The notes beneath the pieces are model-generated. The model was not told the DNA's origin. It ran no database searches and saw nothing but the letters and a program-made list of their open reading frames with translations. Positions 1 to 8,239 of a stretch of 64,000 nucleotides of DNA are shown in pieces. A program made the translations under genes and the position numbers. Source of the DNA: Alistipes_A hominis (lineage in GTDB: Bacteria; Bacteroidota; Bacteroidia; Bacteroidales; Rikenellaceae). Location: assembly GCF_014288115.1 (NCBI RefSeq), contig NZ_JACOOK010000003.1, positions 62,001-126,000 on the forward strand. The letters run 5' to 3'. Numbering within the stretch: position 1 is the stretch's first letter; every line of letters begins with the position of its first letter.

Positions 1-198
1 GTTGTATCCGAACGACCCCTGGGTCGTATCCCCCGAAATGAGGATGTAGAACAGCAGGACGAACATGACGGCCGTGACGATCTCGACGGTGAACATGATC
101 GGGTTTTTAATCATCGTCCTCGGATCGAGTTTGCGTACCGATGCACCGAGACTCTCTTTGATGAGCTGTTTATCGAACAGCGAATTGGACTTATTCAT
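1..198 (-). CDS. kdpB: Potassium-transporting ATPase subunit B, N-terminal part (window edge)
   Basis: Only the first 66 codons lie in the window. The peptide begins MNKSNSLFDKQLIKES, followed by KLDPRTMIKNPIMFTVEIV and a membrane segment, which is the typical N-terminus of KdpB, the P-type ATPase subunit that hydrolyses ATP to drive high-affinity K+ uptake in the inner membrane. The ATG lies 13 bases after the kdpA stop, so the two genes are surely cotranscribed. The catalytic domains (DKTGT phosphorylation motif) lie outside the window. The call rests on the N-terminal motif and on the kdpA neighbour. Confidence 0.93.
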   Translation of the reverse strand, partial: MNKSNSLFDKQLIKESLGASVRKLDPRTMIKNPIMFTVEIVTAVMFVLLFYILISGDTTQGSFGYN

Positions 199-211
199 GG
201 TTTTCAATCGT

Positions 212-1909
212 TTATTTGCTTAAATAATCGGCGATCGGACCCAGTGCCTGCGCCGGGAAAAATGCCAGGGCGGCCACGATGACGATCACGGCGAAGGTCA
301 TCAGCGCGAAGGTTGCCGTATCGGTTTTCAGTGTTCCGGCGCTTTCGGGTATGTATTTTTTCGAAGCCAGCAGTCCGGCGATCGCCACTTGTCCGACGAT
401 CGGGAAGTAGCGGCCGAGGATCAACACGATCCCGCAGGTGATGTTCCAGAACGGCGTGTTGTCGCTGAGTCCCTCGAAACCGGAGCCGTTATTGGCTGCG
501 CAAGAGGTATACTCGTAGAGCATTTCGCTGAATCCGTGAAACGACGGATTGTTGAGCCAAGCGCCGGCCAGTTCCGGATTTTGCGCCGCCAGGTGGGAGG
601 CCAGCGCCGTGCCGACCAGGATAATCAATGGATGCATCAGTACGACCATCGTCGCGATCTTCATCTCCCGCGCTTCGATCTTCTTACCGAGGAATTCCGG
701 CGTGCGGCCGACCATCAGCCCGCTGATAAAGACGGCGATGATGATGAAGGCGTAATAGTTCATAAAGCCGACGCCCACGCCGCCGAACCAGCAGTTGATC
801 TGCATGTTCAGCATTTGCAGCATACCGCTTAGCGGGGTCTGGCTGTCGTGCATGCTGTTGACCGAGCCGTTCGACGTGACCGTCGTGGTCATGCCCCACA
901 TCGCCGATGCGGCCGACCCGATCCGGATCTCCTTGCCCTCCATGCTGCCCATATCCTGCCGGATCTCCATAGCTGCGATTTGTTTGCTGCCGCCCATCTC
1001 CTGGTCGACCGATACGGCGATCCCGACCACGTAGGCGAACAGCATCACGCCGAAGATGCTCCAGGCCAGCTTACGGCGTTTCAGGTAGAAACCCAGCGCG
1101 AAGACCATCGCCATCGGAATGATCAGGATCGACCAACATTCCAGAATATTCGTGAAAGCGTTCGGGTTTTCGAGCGGATGGGCCGAATTGACGCCGAAGT
1201 AGCCGCCGCCGTTCGTGCCGAGTTGTTTGATCGGGACGATCGCGGCGGTCGGGCCCTGGGAGATCGTCTGTTCGGTTCCTTCGAGGGTCGTCAGCGTTTG
1301 TTTGCCGTCGAAGGTCATCGGCGTGCCGTTCAGGATCAGCAGGATGCCGACCAGCAGCGACAGCGGCATCAGGATACGGGTCGTGCTTTTGACGAGGTAG
1401 ACCCAGAAGTTTCCGATCGTCCGGGTCGTTTTCGCGGCCATCGCCCGGAAAACGCCGGCCAGCGCCGCCATGCCGCAGGCGGCTGTGATGAACTGGAACA
1501 GCATGATGACGAACAGTTGCGTGAAATAGGTCAGTCCGGTTTCGCCGCTGTAATGCTGCAGGTTGCAGTTCACCAGGAAGCTGATGCAGGTATTGAACGC
1601 CTGGTCGGGCGTTTGGCCCGGGTTGCCGTCCGGGTTCAGCGGCAGGACGCCTTGGACCACGAGCAGAATCATGCCCCACAGGAACCAGAACAGATTGACG
1701 GTCAGCAGGGCCCGGAGGAACTGTTTCCAGTTCATCTCTTCGTGGGGATTGATGCCGGAAAAACGGTAAATCCACCGTTCGACCGGAGCCATGAAGTCGA
1801 GCGGCGTTTTTTCTCCCTTATATACTTTTGCGATGTAGCGTCCGAGCGGGTAACTGAGCGCGATCAGCAGCGCCAGTTGCAAGACGACGCCTGAAATTTC
1901 CGTATTCAT
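212..1909 (-). CDS. kdpA: Potassium-transporting ATPase subunit A
   Basis: This 565-residue polytopic membrane protein is KdpA, the K+-binding and K+-conducting subunit of the Kdp complex. Family landmarks seen in order are FVTACGM-like FITAACGMAALAG, the filter region TNGGGYFGVNSAHPLENP, INCWFGGVGVGFMNYYAF and SCAANNGSGFEGL. The length matches the family. It sits between kdpF (22 bases upstream) and kdpB (13 bases downstream) in the order F-A-B. The ATG at 1909 gives a normal membrane-inserting N-terminus. The operon is presumably induced by K+ limitation; no regulatory site was confirmed upstream. Confidence 0.97.
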   Translation of the reverse strand: MNTEISGVVLQLALLIALSYPLGRYIAKVYKGEKTPLDFMAPVERWIYRFSGINPHEEMNWKQFLRALLTVNLFWFLWGMILLVVQGVLPLNPDGNPGQTPDQAFNTCISFLVNCNLQHYSGETGLTYFTQLFVIMLFQFITAACGMAALAGVFRAMAAKTTRTIGNFWVYLVKSTTRILMPLSLLVGILLILNGTPMTFDGKQTLTTLEGTEQTISQGPTAAIVPIKQLGTNGGGYFGVNSAHPLENPNAFTNILECWSILIIPMAMVFALGFYLKRRKLAWSIFGVMLFAYVVGIAVSVDQEMGGSKQIAAMEIRQDMGSMEGKEIRIGSAASAMWGMTTTVTSNGSVNSMHDSQTPLSGMLQMLNMQINCWFGGVGVGFMNYYAFIIIAVFISGLMVGRTPEFLGKKIEAREMKIATMVVLMHPLIILVGTALASHLAAQNPELAGAWLNNPSFHGFSEMLYEYTSCAANNGSGFEGLSDNTPFWNITCGIVLILGRYFPIVGQVAIAGLLASKKYIPESAGTLKTDTATFALMTFAVIVIVAALAFFPAQALGPIADYLSK

Positions 1910-1931
1910 TTACTTTTAAGGATTGGTTTCG

Positions 1932-2012
1932 TTAAAATTGTTCGGGTCTGACCAAGACATACATCAGGTAGCCGAAGATCAGGATGCTGAGGATAAACAG
2001 TACTGTAAACAT
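1932..2012 (-). CDS. kdpF: KdpF-like small membrane subunit
   Basis: A 26-residue peptide beginning MFTVLFILSILIFGYL and ending VRPEQF: one hydrophobic helix followed by a short polar tail that matches the KdpF pattern (helix, then LxxPExF). KdpF stabilises the KdpABC complex in the inner membrane. It lies 22 bases upstream of kdpA, the expected place. It is too short for routine gene finders and could easily be missed. Confidence comes from the tail motif and position. Confidence 0.88.
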   Translation of the reverse strand: MFTVLFILSILIFGYLMYVLVRPEQF

Positions 2013-2023
2013 GGTCGTCGTTT

Positions 2024-2119
2024 TTAGATTTTGTCGAACAGGCCGATACATTTGAAGAAAAAGCAGAAGCAGAGGCCGCCTGCCGCACACAGTAACAGAA
2101 ACATCAAAATTTCATTCAT
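2024..2119 (-). CDS. 31-residue putative membrane peptide at the head of the kdp operon
   Basis: An open frame of 31 codons starts MNEILMFLLLCAAGGLCFCF and ends GLFDKI. It is almost all hydrophobic with three cysteines, and its stop lies 11 bases before the kdpF ATG. Spacing and strand suggest it is the first gene of the kdp transcript. I do not recognise a named family. It may be a second small Kdp-associated subunit or a leader peptide; being so short, it could also be chance, although its composition (one clean membrane helix with a charged end) argues for a real peptide. Confidence 0.55.
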   Translation of the reverse strand: MNEILMFLLLCAAGGLCFCFFFKCIGLFDKI

Positions 2120-2467
2120 ACTCGATTGATTTTAGTAATTCGTATTCGTGCCGTTTTAAAGCGAACCGGATGCCGTTTCTTTGAGCGTTGTATGTATTGT
2201 TTTGATATGTAGTTGTTTATGGTTAGGAGTCGTCCGGATGCGTATTAGAGAACCCTACCGAAATGAAAGGGTGCGCTTTCCAAAACGGAAGGATTTTCAG
2301 GGAAGCTGCGCACGTTCGCCGCCGTTCCCGGATGCGGAAAACGGTGTTTTGGCAGCAGGATTGCACCGTATTTGCAGGTCTTTCCGGAAACGGGCGTTCC
2401 GGCGTACCGGACAGGTGCCGGGAAACGATAGTATTTGATTAAATTATAATTATATAAAAATTATTGA
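2120..2467. other. Intergenic region between the kdp operon and dps
   Basis: About 350 bases divergent between kdp (left, minus) and dps (right, plus). I see no convincing gene. The minus strand must hold the kdp promoter, but I found neither a TAnnTTTG box nor a GG-N10-GC sigma-54 element at a sensible distance from 2119. The right end becomes very AT-rich and leads into the dps promoter. Confidence 0.5.
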
Positions 2468-2499
2468 TTTGATTTATATTTAAATGCATATTATCTTTG
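2468..2499 (+). promoter_or_regulatory. Promoter of dps (TTTG-N20-TATCTTTG)
   Basis: TTTG at 2468-2471 is followed after 20 bases by TATCTTTG at 2492-2499. This is an exact match to the main Bacteroidota promoter pattern (TTTG, 19-21 bases, TAnnTTTG). The start of transcription would be near 2506, leaving about 40 bases of leader before the dps ATG at 2545. The region is strikingly AT-rich. Confidence 0.8.
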
Positions 2500-2544
2500 T
2501 CTCAAGAAAAAAGAAAACGAATAACCATCTAAAAAATAAAAATT

Positions 2545-3042
2545 ATGAAAACGTTGGATTATCTTCATCTCGAAGCCGGGGCTGCCGGTAAAGTAGTTGT
2601 ATCGCTTCAGCAGTTGCTGGCCGATTTTCAGGTTCATTACATGAATCTCAGGGGTTTTCACTGGAACATCAAAGGACACGGATTTTTCGTGCTGCATACG
2701 AAGTTCGAGGAGCTGTACGACGATGCGGCCGAAAAAGTGGACCAGATCGCCGAACGTATCCTTCAGCTCGGCGGAGTGCCTTCGAATAAGTTCAGCGAGT
2801 ATCTTAAAGTGGCGAAGATCGCCGAAGTGGATCATGTTTCCTGCGGCGGGGAGGCTCTCGAACACATACTCGACACTTACGGGTATCTGATCGGGGAGGA
2901 GCGCAAGGCGTTGTCGGTTGCTTCGCAGGCCGGAGACGAAGTGACGGTTTCCATGCTGACCGATTACCTGGCCGAACAGGAGAAAATGGTCTGGATGCTC
3001 ACCGCATACGCTGCCGGCAAGTCTTCCTGCTCCGGGAAATAG
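2545..3042 (+). CDS. dps: Dps family DNA-binding ferritin-like protein
   Basis: A 165-residue protein of the Dps/bacterioferritin-like family, which forms a hollow dodecamer that oxidises and stores iron using peroxide and protects DNA. The ferroxidase-site signature is clear: NLRGFHWNIKGHGFF (His donor), then HTKFEELYDDAAEKVDQIAERI with the Glu/Asp ligands. A four-helix bundle fits the rest. It is monocistronic: its own promoter lies at 2468-2499 and a strong hairpin terminator follows at 3061. In Bacteroidota dps is usually induced by oxidative stress through OxyR; no OxyR site was identified here. Confidence 0.93.
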   Translation: MKTLDYLHLEAGAAGKVVVSLQQLLADFQVHYMNLRGFHWNIKGHGFFVLHTKFEELYDDAAEKVDQIAERILQLGGVPSNKFSEYLKVAKIAEVDHVSCGGEALEHILDTYGYLIGEERKALSVASQAGDEVTVSMLTDYLAEQEKMVWMLTAYAAGKSSCSGK

Positions 3043-3060
3043 TTTCCGGATCGACGAAAT

Positions 3061-3104
3061 AAACAGCGGGACGGGAAATTCAGATTTCCCGTCCCGCTGT
3101 TTTT
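3061..3104. terminator. Strong bidirectional terminator between dps and the response regulator
   Basis: Perfect 19-base arms 3061-3079 and 3084-3102 (core AGCGGGACGGGAAAT) around a 4-base loop, with T-runs on the right on the plus strand and A-rich sequence on the left. It ends dps and probably also the convergent response-regulator gene. Confidence 0.9.
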
Positions 3105-3110
3105 GGAAAG

Positions 3111-3144
3111 CCTCCGCCGTTCGATCCGGATCGAACGGCGGAGG
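3111..3144 (-). terminator. Perfect 34-base palindrome after the response regulator gene
   Basis: CCTCCGCCGTTCGATC at 3111-3126 is the exact reverse complement of 3129-3144, leaving two bases in the middle. It lies 15 bases beyond the response regulator stop. There is no T-run directly after it on the minus strand, so it may act together with the 3061-3104 hairpin as a tandem terminator, or stabilise the 3' end of the transcript. Confidence 0.55.
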
Positions 3145-3158
3145 ATATTTTCAGGTAT

Positions 3159-4493
3159 TTACAATCCGTATTCGTCGATTTTGCGGTAGAGCGTCGTAAC
3201 GCCGATTCCCAGCAGGCGGGCCGTTTCGGTTTTGTTGCCGCCGGTGTAGCTGAGTATTTTGGCGATGTGCTGTTTTTCGATCGCGTCGAGCGAGGTCGGC
3301 GGAGCGTCGTTCCCGTCGGAGCCGTTCTCACGTTGGAATTCGATCGGCAGATCCCCCACGCGCAGCGTCGTGCCTTCGGCCATGATCATGCTGCGCTCGA
3401 CGACGTTCCGCAGTTCGCGCACGTTACCGCGCCAGGCGTGCCGTTTCAGCAGGTCGAGATAACCGGGATCGACGGCGTCGATCTTTTTTCCCATTTTTCC
3501 GGCGAAAATACCGGCAAAATGGCGGACGTACTCGTCGATGTCGGAGGGCCGCTCCTGAAGCGACGGCAGCCGGATCTGGAAAACTGACAGCCGGTAGTAG
3601 AGGTCTTCGCGGAAATTGCCCGTCCGGATCTCTTCGGGCAGGTCGCGGTTCGTCGCGGCGATTACGCGCATATCGACCTTTCGCGGTTTGGTCTCCCCGA
3701 TTTTCAGGAATTCGCCGCTTTCGAGTACTCGTAACAATTTGGCTTGCAGATCTATAGGCATCTCGCCGATTTCGTCGAGGAAGATCGTGCCGCCGTCGGC
3801 CTCCTCGAACAGTCCTTTTTTGTCTTTGGCGGCGCCGGTGAAGGCTCCGGCCCGGTGGCCGAACAGTTCGCTTTCGAGCAGATCTTTGGCGAATGCCGAG
3901 CAGTTGACCGCCACGAACGCTTTCCCCCTGCGGCCGCCTTCCCGGTGGATGGCCTGTGCGAAAACCTCTTTGCCGGTGCCCGTTTCGCCGGTGAGCAGTA
4001 CCGAGGTGTCTGTGGCCGCGACCTTGCGGGCCAATTCAACGGCGTCTCGCATCGCTTTCGACGAGCCGATGACCGCCTCGAACGACGGAGCTGTTTCCGG
4101 CTGCCGTCCGGCGGCGGATTTCCGTTGCGCTTTGGCTTTTTCCATCGCGCGGCTCAGCAACGGGATGATCTTCGGATTGTCGTCGCCTTTGGTGATGTAG
4201 TCGAACGCGCCGTTCTTGATCGCCTGCACGCCGTCCGGAATGTTGCCGTAGGCGGTCAGCAGGATCACTTCGGCATCGGGCGCGATCGCCTTGATCCGGC
4301 CGACCAGGTCGACTCCGTTGCCGTCCGGCAGTTTGACGTCGCACAACACGACCTCGGGGCGCGTGCGTTCCAGTTGGCGGAGTCCCGCCGCACAGTTTTC
4401 GGCCTGAATCACTTCGTATCCTTCCAGGCCGATGATGCGCGCCAGCAGGCCGCGCAACTGCCGTTCGTCGTCGATGATAAGTACCTTGTCCAT
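3159..4493 (-). CDS. Sigma-54-dependent response regulator (NtrC family)
   Basis: The start chosen is the ATG at 4493, giving 444 residues beginning MDKVLIIDDERQ; the frame is open further upstream but that part is not receiver-like and precedes the -7 box. Residues 1-120 are a receiver domain with acidic D8/D9 and phospho-acceptor D52 (CDVKLPDGNG). About 145-380 is an AAA+ sigma-54 activator domain with Walker A GETGTGKE, the GAFTGA loop that contacts sigma-54, and Walker B GGTIFLDEIGEMP. The end carries a Fis-type helix-turn-helix (NKTETARLLGIGVTTLYRKI). It activates RpoN promoters when phosphorylated. No cognate kinase is adjacent; the kdp operon and dps lie close by, but no link is shown. 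Confidence 0.93.
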   Translation of the reverse strand: MDKVLIIDDERQLRGLLARIIGLEGYEVIQAENCAAGLRQLERTRPEVVLCDVKLPDGNGVDLVGRIKAIAPDAEVILLTAYGNIPDGVQAIKNGAFDYITKGDDNPKIIPLLSRAMEKAKAQRKSAAGRQPETAPSFEAVIGSSKAMRDAVELARKVAATDTSVLLTGETGTGKEVFAQAIHREGGRRGKAFVAVNCSAFAKDLLESELFGHRAGAFTGAAKDKKGLFEEADGGTIFLDEIGEMPIDLQAKLLRVLESGEFLKIGETKPRKVDMRVIAATNRDLPEEIRTGNFREDLYYRLSVFQIRLPSLQERPSDIDEYVRHFAGIFAGKMGKKIDAVDPGYLDLLKRHAWRGNVRELRNVVERSMIMAEGTTLRVGDLPIEFQRENGSDGNDAPPTSLDAIEKQHIAKILSYTGGNKTETARLLGIGVTTLYRKIDEYGL

Positions 4494-4518
4494 ATGCCGG
4501 ATCGGATTTATTTTTTCG

Positions 4519-4526
4519 CAAAGGTA
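4519..4526 (-). promoter_or_regulatory. -7 box (TACCTTTG) of the response regulator
   Basis: Read on the minus strand, TACCTTTG fits TAnnTTTG and lies 25 bases before the chosen ATG at 4493, which supports that start. No good TTTG box was seen 19-21 bases further upstream. Confidence 0.55.
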
Positions 4527-4753
4527 AAAAAAAGGAGGAACTATTTTCCGGCCGGAATCCGTTGGCGCGCATTTAGAGTCGTTCGTTTTTGTTAATACGT
4601 TGATATGTAGTGTTATATGCTGAAATGAAATCCGGCGGGGCGATTCCGGAGGCTCCGGTATGTCCGGCGCTCGGGCTGCGATCCTCCGGATTCCGGTTGC
4701 CGGACCGCCGAAAAAAGTGGCCGTCACAGACTTAATAATTCGAAAAAACGCCG

Positions 4754-4761
4754 TACATTTA
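4754..4761 (+). promoter_or_regulatory. Probable -7 box (TACATTTA) of carB
   Basis: TACATTTA differs from TAnnTTTG in the last base and lies 36 bases before the carB ATG. The matching upstream box is weak (TTAA around 4732). No riboswitch or leader peptide was noticed. Confidence 0.4.
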
Positions 4762-4797
4762 CGAAATTTTTAGGTCGACTTTAAACATCTTTAACCT

Positions 4798-7700
4798 ATG
4801 TCAGTAAACAAAGAAATCAAAAAAGTCATTGTGCTCGGCTCGGGAGCATTGAAAATCGGACAGGCGGGAGAATTCGATTACTCCGGTTCGCAGGCGTTGA
4901 AGGCGCTGAAAGCCGAAGGAATTTCAACGGTGTTGATCAACCCGAACATCGCTACGATCCAGACTTCGGACGGAGTCGCCGATCGGGTTTATTTCCTGCC
5001 CGTAACTCCTTATTTTGTCGAGGAGATTATCAAAAAAGAGCGTCCCGACGGCATTTTACTGGCATTCGGCGGACAGACGGCGCTGAACTGCGGAACGGAA
5101 TTATTCCTCAGCGGCACGTTGGAGAAATACGGCGTGCAGGTGCTCGGAACGTCGGTCGAAGCGATCATGACGACCGAAGACCGCGACTTGTTCGTAAAGA
5201 AACTGAACCAGATCGAAGTCAAGACCCCGGTCAGCCAGGCTGTCGAAAGCATGGAGGCGGCCATCGAGGCGGCCAACCGGATCGGGTTCCCGGTGATGGT
5301 ACGTTCGGCCTATGCGCTGGGCGGCCTGGGCAGCGGCATATGCAGCAACCTCGATGAGTTCAGGACGCTGTGCGAAAGCTCGTTCGCCTATTCGAAGCAA
5401 ATACTGGTCGAGGAGTCGCTGAAGGGATGGAAGGAGATCGAATTCGAAGTGATCCGCGATAAGAACGACCACTGCTTCACGGTGGCCAGTATGGAGAACT
5501 TCGATCCGCTGGGAATCCACACCGGCGAGAGCATTGTGGTGGCCCCGACCTGTTCGCTGGACGACCAGGAACTGGCCTTGTTGCAGGAACTTTCCAAAAA
5601 GGTGATCCGCCACATCGGGATCGTCGGCGAATGCAATATCCAGTACGCGTTTAACTCCGAGACGGACGACTACCGCGTGATCGAGGTGAACGCCCGGCTG
5701 AGCCGTTCGTCGGCGCTGGCGTCGAAGGCTACGGGCTATCCGCTGGCGTTCGTGGCGGCCAAACTGGCCCTGGGCTATACGCTCGACCAGATCGGCGAGA
5801 TGGGAACGCCGAATTCGGCTTACGTGGCCCCGTCGCTCGACTACCTGATCTGCAAAATCCCGCGTTGGGACCTGAGCAAGTTCGCCGGCGTTTCGCGCCA
5901 GATCGGATCGAGCATGAAGTCCGTCGGCGAGATCATGTCGATCGGCCAGTCGTTCGAGGAGATCATCCAGAAAGGACTGCGGATGATCGGGCAGGGGATG
6001 CACGGATTCGTCGGCAACCGCGACCTGGAATTCGGTAACCTCGAAGAAGAACTGTCGCATCCGACCGACCTGCGTATCTTCGCGATCGCCAAGGCGTTCG
6101 AAGAAGGTTATTCGATCGATCGGATCTACAACCTGACCAAGATCGACCCCTGGTTCCTCGGCAAACTGAAAAATATCCACGACTATTCGCTCGTGCTGAG
6201 CAAGTACGATAAGATCGAAGACGTGCCCGCGGCCGTACTGCAAGAAGCCAAGCGGCTCGGTTTTTCGGACTTCCAGATCGCCCGCTTCGTCGAAGACCCG
6301 GACGGCAATATCGAGAAGGAGTCGCTGCGCGTCCGCGCCGTCCGCAAGAAGAACAATGTGCTGCCGTCGGTCAAAAGGATCAATACGGTTGCTTCGGAAA
6401 ATCCCGAGCTGACCAACTACCTCTATGTGACTTACGACGGGACGGAGCACCAGGTTCCTTATTTCAAGAATGAAAAATCGGTCGTCGTGCTCGGTTCGGG
6501 CGCTTACCGGATCGGCAGTTCGGTCGAGTTCGACTGGTGCTCGGTGAATGCCGTGCAGACGGCCCGCAAGCTGGGTTACAAGTCGATCATGATCAACTAT
6601 AACCCCGAGACCGTTTCGACCGACTACGATATGTGCGACCGGCTCTATTTCGACGAACTGTCGTTCGAACGGGTGCTGGACGTACTCGACCTGGAGATGC
6701 CTAAAGGCGTGATCGTTTCGGTGGGCGGACAGATCCCGAACAACCTCGCGATCCGGCTGCACCGCCAGGATATTCCGGTGCTCGGCACGTCTCCGCTGTC
6801 GATCGACCGCGCTGAAAACCGCCACAAGTTCTCGAGTATGCTCGACCAGTTGGGCATCGACCAGCCGGCCTGGAAAGAGCTTTCGCACATGGATGAAGTG
6901 TACGACTTCGTCGGCAAGGTAGGCTATCCGGTGCTGGTGCGTCCGTCGTATGTGCTTTCGGGCGCGGCGATGAACGTATGCTACAACGCCGAGGAACTGG
7001 AGACGTTCCTGAAGCTGGCGGCCAAAGTGTCGAAAGAGTATCCGGTGGTCGTGTCGCAGTTCTTGCAGAACGCCAAGGAGATCGAATTCGACGCCGTGGC
7101 GCACAACGGCGAAGTGGTCGAATACGCGATTTCGGAACATGTCGAATTCGCCGGCGTCCACTCGGGGGACGCCACGCTGGTATTCCCGGCGCAGAAGATC
7201 TACTTCGAAACCGCCCGCCGCATCAAGAAGATCGGTCGCAAGATCGCCAAAGAGCTGAACATCAGCGGCCCGTTCAATATCCAGTTCCTTGCGAAGAACA
7301 ACGACGTGAAGGTGATCGAATGTAACCTGCGCGCGTCGCGCAGCTTCCCGTTCGTGTCGAAGGTGCTGAAACGCAACTTCATCGAGACCGCGACGCGGAT
7401 CATGCTCGACACTTCGTATGAAAAACCGGACAACACGAATTTCGATATCGACTGGATCGGCGTGAAGGCGTCGCAGTTCTCGTTCTCGCGGTTGCACAAT
7501 GCCGACCCGGTGCTCGGCGTGGATATGTCGTCGACCGGCGAAGTGGGTTGCATCGGCGACGATTTCAGCGAAGCGCTGCTGACGTCGATGATTTCGGTCG
7601 GGTACAGTATTCCGAAAAAGGCCGTGATGGTCTCCTCGGGCGACACCCGTTCGAAGGTGGACTTGCTGGACGCCTGCAAGATGCTGCAGGACAACGGCTA

Positions 7701-8022
7701 CGAGATCTATGCGACCGGCGGAACGGAGAAATTCCTCGCCGAGCACGGCGTGAAGGCCGCATGTGTGAGCTGGCCGGACGAAGGGAAGGCGGACAACGTG
7801 ATCCATATGATTTCCGCGCATAAATTCGACCTGGTCATCAACATCCCGAAGAACCACTCGCACCGCGAGCTGACCAACGGCTACAAGATCCGCCGCGGCG
7901 CGATCGACCACAACATTCCGTTGATTACCAACGCCCGTCTCGCGAGCGCCTTCATCGAGGCTTTCTGCGAAATGAAGGAGAAGGATATTCAGATCAAGAG
8001 CTGGCAGGAATATAAGTTGTAA
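4798..8022 (+). CDS. carB: Carbamoyl-phosphate synthase large subunit
   Basis: A 1074-residue CarB. It makes carbamoyl phosphate from bicarbonate, ammonia (delivered from CarA glutaminase) and two ATP, for pyrimidine and arginine synthesis in the cytosol. The two homologous halves are visible: LGSGALKIGQAGEFDYSG near residue 12 and VLGSGAYRIGSSVEFDW near 560, each followed by an ATP-grasp domain (VRSAYALGGLGSG; VRPSYVLSGAAM, then EVNARLSRSSALASK and ECNLRASRSFPFVSK). The C-terminus is the MGS-like allosteric domain (EIYATGGTEKFLAEHGV). Full length and intact. carA is not adjacent on either side, so the two subunits are encoded apart here. Confidence 0.97.
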   Translation: MSVNKEIKKVIVLGSGALKIGQAGEFDYSGSQALKALKAEGISTVLINPNIATIQTSDGVADRVYFLPVTPYFVEEIIKKERPDGILLAFGGQTALNCGTELFLSGTLEKYGVQVLGTSVEAIMTTEDRDLFVKKLNQIEVKTPVSQAVESMEAAIEAANRIGFPVMVRSAYALGGLGSGICSNLDEFRTLCESSFAYSKQILVEESLKGWKEIEFEVIRDKNDHCFTVASMENFDPLGIHTGESIVVAPTCSLDDQELALLQELSKKVIRHIGIVGECNIQYAFNSETDDYRVIEVNARLSRSSALASKATGYPLAFVAAKLALGYTLDQIGEMGTPNSAYVAPSLDYLICKIPRWDLSKFAGVSRQIGSSMKSVGEIMSIGQSFEEIIQKGLRMIGQGMHGFVGNRDLEFGNLEEELSHPTDLRIFAIAKAFEEGYSIDRIYNLTKIDPWFLGKLKNIHDYSLVLSKYDKIEDVPAAVLQEAKRLGFSDFQIARFVEDPDGNIEKESLRVRAVRKKNNVLPSVKRINTVASENPELTNYLYVTYDGTEHQVPYFKNEKSVVVLGSGAYRIGSSVEFDWCSVNAVQTARKLGYKSIMINYNPETVSTDYDMCDRLYFDELSFERVLDVLDLEMPKGVIVSVGGQIPNNLAIRLHRQDIPVLGTSPLSIDRAENRHKFSSMLDQLGIDQPAWKELSHMDEVYDFVGKVGYPVLVRPSYVLSGAAMNVCYNAEELETFLKLAAKVSKEYPVVVSQFLQNAKEIEFDAVAHNGEVVEYAISEHVEFAGVHSGDATLVFPAQKIYFETARRIKKIGRKIAKELNISGPFNIQFLAKNNDVKVIECNLRASRSFPFVSKVLKRNFIETATRIMLDTSYEKPDNTNFDIDWIGVKASQFSFSRLHNADPVLGVDMSSTGEVGCIGDDFSEALLTSMISVGYSIPKKAVMVSSGDTRSKVDLLDACKMLQDNGYEIYATGGTEKFLAEHGVKAACVSWPDEGKADNVIHMISAHKFDLVINIPKNHSHRELTNGYKIRRGAIDHNIPLITNARLASAFIEAFCEMKEKDIQIKSWQEYKL

Positions 8023-8086
8023 TCCTTCCCCGTTTCCGTACCGAGACGTTTAAACGGGGGAATGCGGGGATTTCCTTTAGAATGGT

Positions 8087-8126
8087 GCAACAAGTCAATT
8101 ACCGACTTGTTGCGCTTTTCTTTTTG
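8087..8126 (+). terminator. Rho-independent terminator of carB
   Basis: GCAACAAGTC (8087-8096) pairs with GACTTGTTGC (8104-8113) around a 7-base loop and runs into GCTTTTCTTTTTG. Confidence 0.88.
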
Positions 8127-8239
8127 TGATGAGGTAACGAATAGGCAGTAGTTCTGTTCTAAATTACAGTCGATATGCGGATGCAACGCATGTTCGGTTA
8201 TCCCGGCGGATCATTCTTCCGAAAGGGAGAAGCGACCGG

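Noticed and set aside
2120..2470. Search for a sigma-54 promoter upstream of the kdp operon, prompted by the nearby NtrC-type regulator
   Set aside because: A partial CGGCACG occurs near 2147-2153 on the minus strand but the GC partner at the right distance is missing.
5101..7911. 936-codon minus-strand open frame inside carB
   Set aside because: A shadow of the carB codon pattern; carB is unmistakable on the plus strand.
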